A program made the position numbers and the translations under genes. A DNA stretch of 64,000 nt. Origin: Atlanticothrix silvestris CENA357. GTDB lineage: Bacteria > Cyanobacteriota > Cyanobacteriia > Cyanobacteriales > Nostocaceae. Positions within the stretch are counted from its first letter, which is position 1. Each line of letters starts with the position of its first letter. The DNA lies in assembly GCF_016056295.1 (NCBI RefSeq), contig NZ_JAECZB010000023.1, forward strand, positions 22,642 through 86,641, written 5' to 3'. Below, piece by piece: positions 61,028 through 64,000 of this stretch. Below the pieces are notes generated by a model. The model saw only the letters and a list, made by a program, of their open reading frames with translations. It was not told the origin of the DNA and ran no database searches.

Positions 61028-63667
61028 CTAAAATTCAAACGAAATTGTCCCTATCACCGTAAACGGAGCGCCTGGAATCACTGTATTTCTGCCAAAGTTG
61101 AATGACTCAAAATACCTCGTGCCAAACAGGTTTTCGATATTGATGGCGGCTCTCCAGTTATCACGCTTGTAATAAATTGCGGCATCAGTTCGCAGATAGC
61201 TAGGTAATGTAAAAGTATTGTCAGCTTCATTAGTAGGAATATCACCACCTATTCTATCTGAAAGGTAAAATAGCCCTAAACCGAAACCTAAACCTTGCAA
61301 ATTACCTTGGAGAAATTGATAAGTTGTCCATAAACTAGCTTTGTGTTCCGGTACTTTAGGAACTCTAGAACCAACTCTTAAAGCACCAGGTAAATCACTA
61401 CTTTGTGTGACTTCAGCATCGGTATAACCGTAAGCAGCAATAATATTCCATCCAGGTAGGATTTCACCAGTAACATCTAGTTCAATCCCTCGGCTTCTCT
61501 GCTCTCCAATTGGAATGCTAAAGTTATCAGGGTCATTTGGATCTGGTGCAGCAATATTAGTTTTGGTAATTTCGTAAGCTGCTAAAGTTGCTGAAACTTT
61601 ATCATTGAAATCTGCTTTGATTCCCACTTCATATTGAGTACCGCGTTCAGGCTCCAAAAATGTGTTATCAGCACTTCGAGCAAAATTTGGTGCAAACGAG
61701 CGACTATAACTAGCATAGAGTGAAATCGGTTGAATTGGCTGATATACAATACCAATTCGGGGAGTGAAGGCTTCATCATACTGACTAGTAGGGGTATTTG
61801 AGAGCCTATCAAACTGGTTTTGATCTACAGTATCAAAACGCCCACCTATCAGCAGCTTAAAATTATTTGAAAATGCTATCTGGTCTTGCAAATAAATACC
61901 TAGCGTCTCAACCTTATCCTTACCATCTCGAACTGCATTGGTCAGTTCAGAAAGCGCAGGTCTAGGAATAACGTTGTAAACTGGGTTAAAGATGTCTATA
62001 GATGGAGTTAATCCATTTGGTAACCGCCTCTGTGAGCCATCGCTCTTTTGTCGAGCGAGATCAAGTCCAACTAAAAGTGTGTGTTGGATTGAACCCGTCG
62101 TAAATTTACTAACAACATCTGTTTGTAAAGAGTACCTTTCAGTGTAGTCATCGTTGGATCGAAAGTTACGCGATAATTCACCAGTCCCCTCATCGACATC
62201 TAAAGGTTGAGCGCGGTAATCAAAGCTATCATTTGAAGTGTATCGAAATGCATTGCGGAGTGTTAAATTTTCATTGAAACGATGCTCCAGCCGATAGCCA
62301 ACATTTACCTCTTCTACTTCGCGTTTATCTCCTGGTTCACCTAAAAATCTACTAGTCGGAATATCAGCAATTCCTCGACCAAAAGCAACCAAGCCCTGAT
62401 CAAATGTCCGTTCATCGTTGACATAGCTTACATCAAATAGTAAGTTAGTGCGATCGCTAATTTTCCAATCAAATGTGGGGCCAAAGAAAAATCGCTCACT
62501 ATTGCCAAAATCTCGAAAACTACCAGCATTTTCATAAGCAATATTCAGTCGATACAATAATGTTTTGTCTGGATCAAGAGGGCCAGATAAATCAATAGTG
62601 GGACGATAGTAATTAAAGCTACCTACAGAGAAATCAGCTGAATAATAGGGCGTACTTAAAGGTCTTTTCGTGACTAAATTAATGATTCCTCCTGGTTCAG
62701 CATTTCCATACAACACAGAAGCTGGCCCTTTGATGACTTCTATTTGTTCGATATTGGCAAGTTCTCGCAATGTACCGCCAGCTTCTCTAAAACCATCTCG
62801 AAAAGTAGAAGTAAAATCAAAACCCCTAATATTAAAATTGTCAATTGTCCCTGCAAAACTGTCGCCTTCTACAGCACCACTAACGTTACGAATTGCGTCT
62901 GTCAGCCTAATAACTTGTTGGTCTTTTAAAACCTGTCTAGGGATTACCTGAATCGACTGGGGAATATCACGAATTGGGGTATCGGTTCTAGTGGCCCCTA
63001 ATACTTCTGGTACACGATATGTATCTTGTTCACCTGTCACAACCAATTCAATTGGTTCTTCATTCTCAGGTGTCTGATCTGTGGGTTGTTCTAAAGGCGT
63101 TTCAGTTGTTGGTGTCTGTGGTGTTTGTGGTGTCTCAGTAGGAGGTTGTTGTGCTGGCGGAGCCTGGCTAGTAGTGGATGCTGTTGTTGTCACCCCAAAA
63201 ATTAAGCCCTCATCACCATCAAACAACTCGACTGTTGGCGCACCAGTTTCACCTGTTACCGTCACCCGAATAGTGTTCGTATCCAAGTTGGTAACTGTAA
63301 CTTCAGCAATTCCCGCAGTTGGTTTTTCCTGACGGAATGTATCACCACTAAGTAGGCGTAATTGGGCATTGGGAATGTCAACAATATAGCTATTCCCCTC
63401 ACTCTTATTTACGAGTTGCAGTTGATCTGATTGATTGGTTTCTAAAATTACCTCTATCCCTGTGTCTGTGGCTTGGGACTTGACACCTGTTATTTGAATT
63501 AGCGACTGAGCCAGCCATTGCTTAATACTGGTAGCAGGTTGTTTTATATCACTCAATTGAGAAATTTTAGAGATTGGTTTTTGGGTATCTTCAGCTAGTA
63601 CAGGGAGGTTAACCAGTACCAAAGCCACACTGATTATCCAAGCTAGTTTTTGTAACTGATTTGACAT
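61028..63667 (-). CDS. TonB-dependent siderophore receptor with AMIN domain
   Basis: 879 residues from the ATG at 63667; an ATG seven codons upstream (63688) is equally possible. Signal peptide to about residue 26 (AWIISVALVLVNLPVLA). An AMIN domain follows (about 65-155: GVKSQATDTGIEVILETNQSD, GIAEVTVTNLDTNTIRVTVTG), then a Pro/Thr linker and plug domain (IRDIPQSIQVIPRQVLKDQQ, IRNVSGAVEGDSFAG, IEQIEVIKGPASVLYGNAEPGGIINLVTK), and a beta-barrel ending in the C-terminal Phe (TVIGTISFEF). Receptors with an N-terminal AMIN domain are a cyanobacterial type. Imports ferric siderophores, probably of the ferrichrome/hydroxamate class (inference). Confidence 0.95.
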   Translation of the reverse strand: MSNQLQKLAWIISVALVLVNLPVLAEDTQKPISKISQLSDIKQPATSIKQWLAQSLIQITGVKSQATDTGIEVILETNQSDQLQLVNKSEGNSYIVDIPNAQLRLLSGDTFRQEKPTAGIAEVTVTNLDTNTIRVTVTGETGAPTVELFDGDEGLIFGVTTTASTTSQAPPAQQPPTETPQTPQTPTTETPLEQPTDQTPENEEPIELVVTGEQDTYRVPEVLGATRTDTPIRDIPQSIQVIPRQVLKDQQVIRLTDAIRNVSGAVEGDSFAGTIDNFNIRGFDFTSTFRDGFREAGGTLRELANIEQIEVIKGPASVLYGNAEPGGIINLVTKRPLSTPYYSADFSVGSFNYYRPTIDLSGPLDPDKTLLYRLNIAYENAGSFRDFGNSERFFFGPTFDWKISDRTNLLFDVSYVNDERTFDQGLVAFGRGIADIPTSRFLGEPGDKREVEEVNVGYRLEHRFNENLTLRNAFRYTSNDSFDYRAQPLDVDEGTGELSRNFRSNDDYTERYSLQTDVVSKFTTGSIQHTLLVGLDLARQKSDGSQRRLPNGLTPSIDIFNPVYNVIPRPALSELTNAVRDGKDKVETLGIYLQDQIAFSNNFKLLIGGRFDTVDQNQFDRLSNTPTSQYDEAFTPRIGIVYQPIQPISLYASYSRSFAPNFARSADNTFLEPERGTQYEVGIKADFNDKVSATLAAYEITKTNIAAPDPNDPDNFSIPIGEQRSRGIELDVTGEILPGWNIIAAYGYTDAEVTQSSDLPGALRVGSRVPKVPEHKASLWTTYQFLQGNLQGLGFGLGLFYLSDRIGGDIPTNEADNTFTLPSYLRTDAAIYYKRDNWRAAINIENLFGTRYFESFNFGRNTVIPGAPFTVIGTISFEF

Positions 63668-63726
63668 TACTCTACTCACCACACACATTAATAAGTAACA
63701 GGGGGTTGAGGGCTGGCAACGATGAC

Positions 63727-64000
63727 TAATACCAATTCACTAAAAAAATGATAGAAATAGTTAAGTCAGAAATATGAGCAGAAGTTCATGGCTGGAGTCA
63801 CCAAAGTAAAAATAGAAGAATCGGCAGAGGAATTACGTGAACTGCTGAAAAAACAGAAAACAGCATTAGGAAAAGAACGTATTCAAGCATTGTATTTACT
63901 AAAGATAGGTCAGGTAAGGACAATACAAGATTTAGCGGTAGTGTTGGGAAGAGGAAGTGCCACAGTACAAAGGTGGTTCAAGGCTTATACAGAATTGGGA
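63727..64000 (+). mobile_element. IS630-type insertion sequence (left end, partial)
   Basis: Left end of an insertion sequence running off the window. The coding start at 63788 and the AT-rich leader from about 63727 (TAATACCAATTCAC...) suggest the element begins at or near a TA dinucleotide, the usual IS630 target. The exact terminal inverted repeat cannot be confirmed because the right end is outside the window. It sits about 40-60 bases from the receptor start codon. Confidence 0.7.
63788..64000 (+). CDS. IS630-type transposase (N-terminal part)
   Basis: 71 codons are visible and the frame is open to the window edge. The segment ALGKERIQALYLLKIGQVRTIQDLAVVLGRGSATVQRWFKAYTELG is the N-terminal winged or homeodomain-like helix-turn-helix of IS630-family transposases (DNA-binding). 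The DDE catalytic part would lie beyond the end. Start at the ATG of MAGVTKVKIEESAEELREL. Confidence 0.85.
   Translation, partial: MAGVTKVKIEESAEELRELLKKQKTALGKERIQALYLLKIGQVRTIQDLAVVLGRGSATVQRWFKAYTELG

Overview
The window reads as chromosome from a filamentous, heterocyst-type cyanobacterium (Nostocales). The support is: psbO, a BtpA-type photosystem I biogenesis gene and psb32; the cyanobacterial gene orders rimO-crhR, rpmG-rpsR-rnb and ftsQ-ftsZ; many copies of the HIP1 octamer GCGATCGC; and heptamer short tandem repeats of the STRR kind known from heterocystous species. No rRNA, tRNA or CRISPR array was recognised.

Layout. 1-9.2 kb: the 3' part of nadB, a small secreted protein, a CHASE2-PAS-GGDEF diguanylate cyclase, a VKOR-thioredoxin fusion and btpA. 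7.9-11 kb: rimO and the DEAD-box RNA helicase gene crhR, ending in a terminator. 11.8-15.2 kb: ftsZ and ftsQ on the minus strand. 15.6-22.1 kb: a P-loop ATPase followed by a 1653-residue TPR/STAND-NTPase/14-WD40 protein. 22.1-33.4 kb: psbO, galE, an ABC exporter translationally coupled to a histidine kinase, a HupE-like protein, a sugar transferase with a good NtcA-type site, surE and psb32.

33.4-35.7 kb is a decayed patch. It holds a frameshifted secreted nuclease-like gene, a TPR gene split by a 174-bp MITE, a fragment of a second psb32 and a 148-bp palindromic repeat. 35.7-39.2 kb: RDD-rpmG-rpsR-rnb. 39.2-48.9 kb: a sugar-nucleotide reductase, a TPR lipoprotein, two tandem membrane pentapeptide-repeat paralogues, a TIR-like protein, a multi-GAF (probably bilin-binding) histidine kinase and a NADAR protein.

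49-54.7 kb is a DUF4129-DUF4350-MoxR-DUF58 gene set. It is interrupted between moxR and DUF58 by a repeat and a Phd/PIN toxin-antitoxin pair, and it is followed by a 21-bp minisatellite. 55-64 kb: a large phosphoesterase behind a tandem Pho-box-like site, then an iron-siderophore uptake group (DUF1636, two substrate-binding proteins, a TonB-dependent receptor). The 5' end of an IS630-type transposase gene lies just upstream of the receptor.

The most notable non-textbook observations are: two identical 174-bp MITE copies with 4-bp target duplications, one of which restores a TPR reading frame when removed in silico; a second 118-bp MITE with 10-bp target duplications; the ATPase/STAND-WD40 pair as a candidate sensing or defence module; the Pho-box and NtcA-like sites; and the toxin-antitoxin insertion into the MoxR/DUF58 locus. 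All product calls rest on motif recognition by eye, not on database searches.
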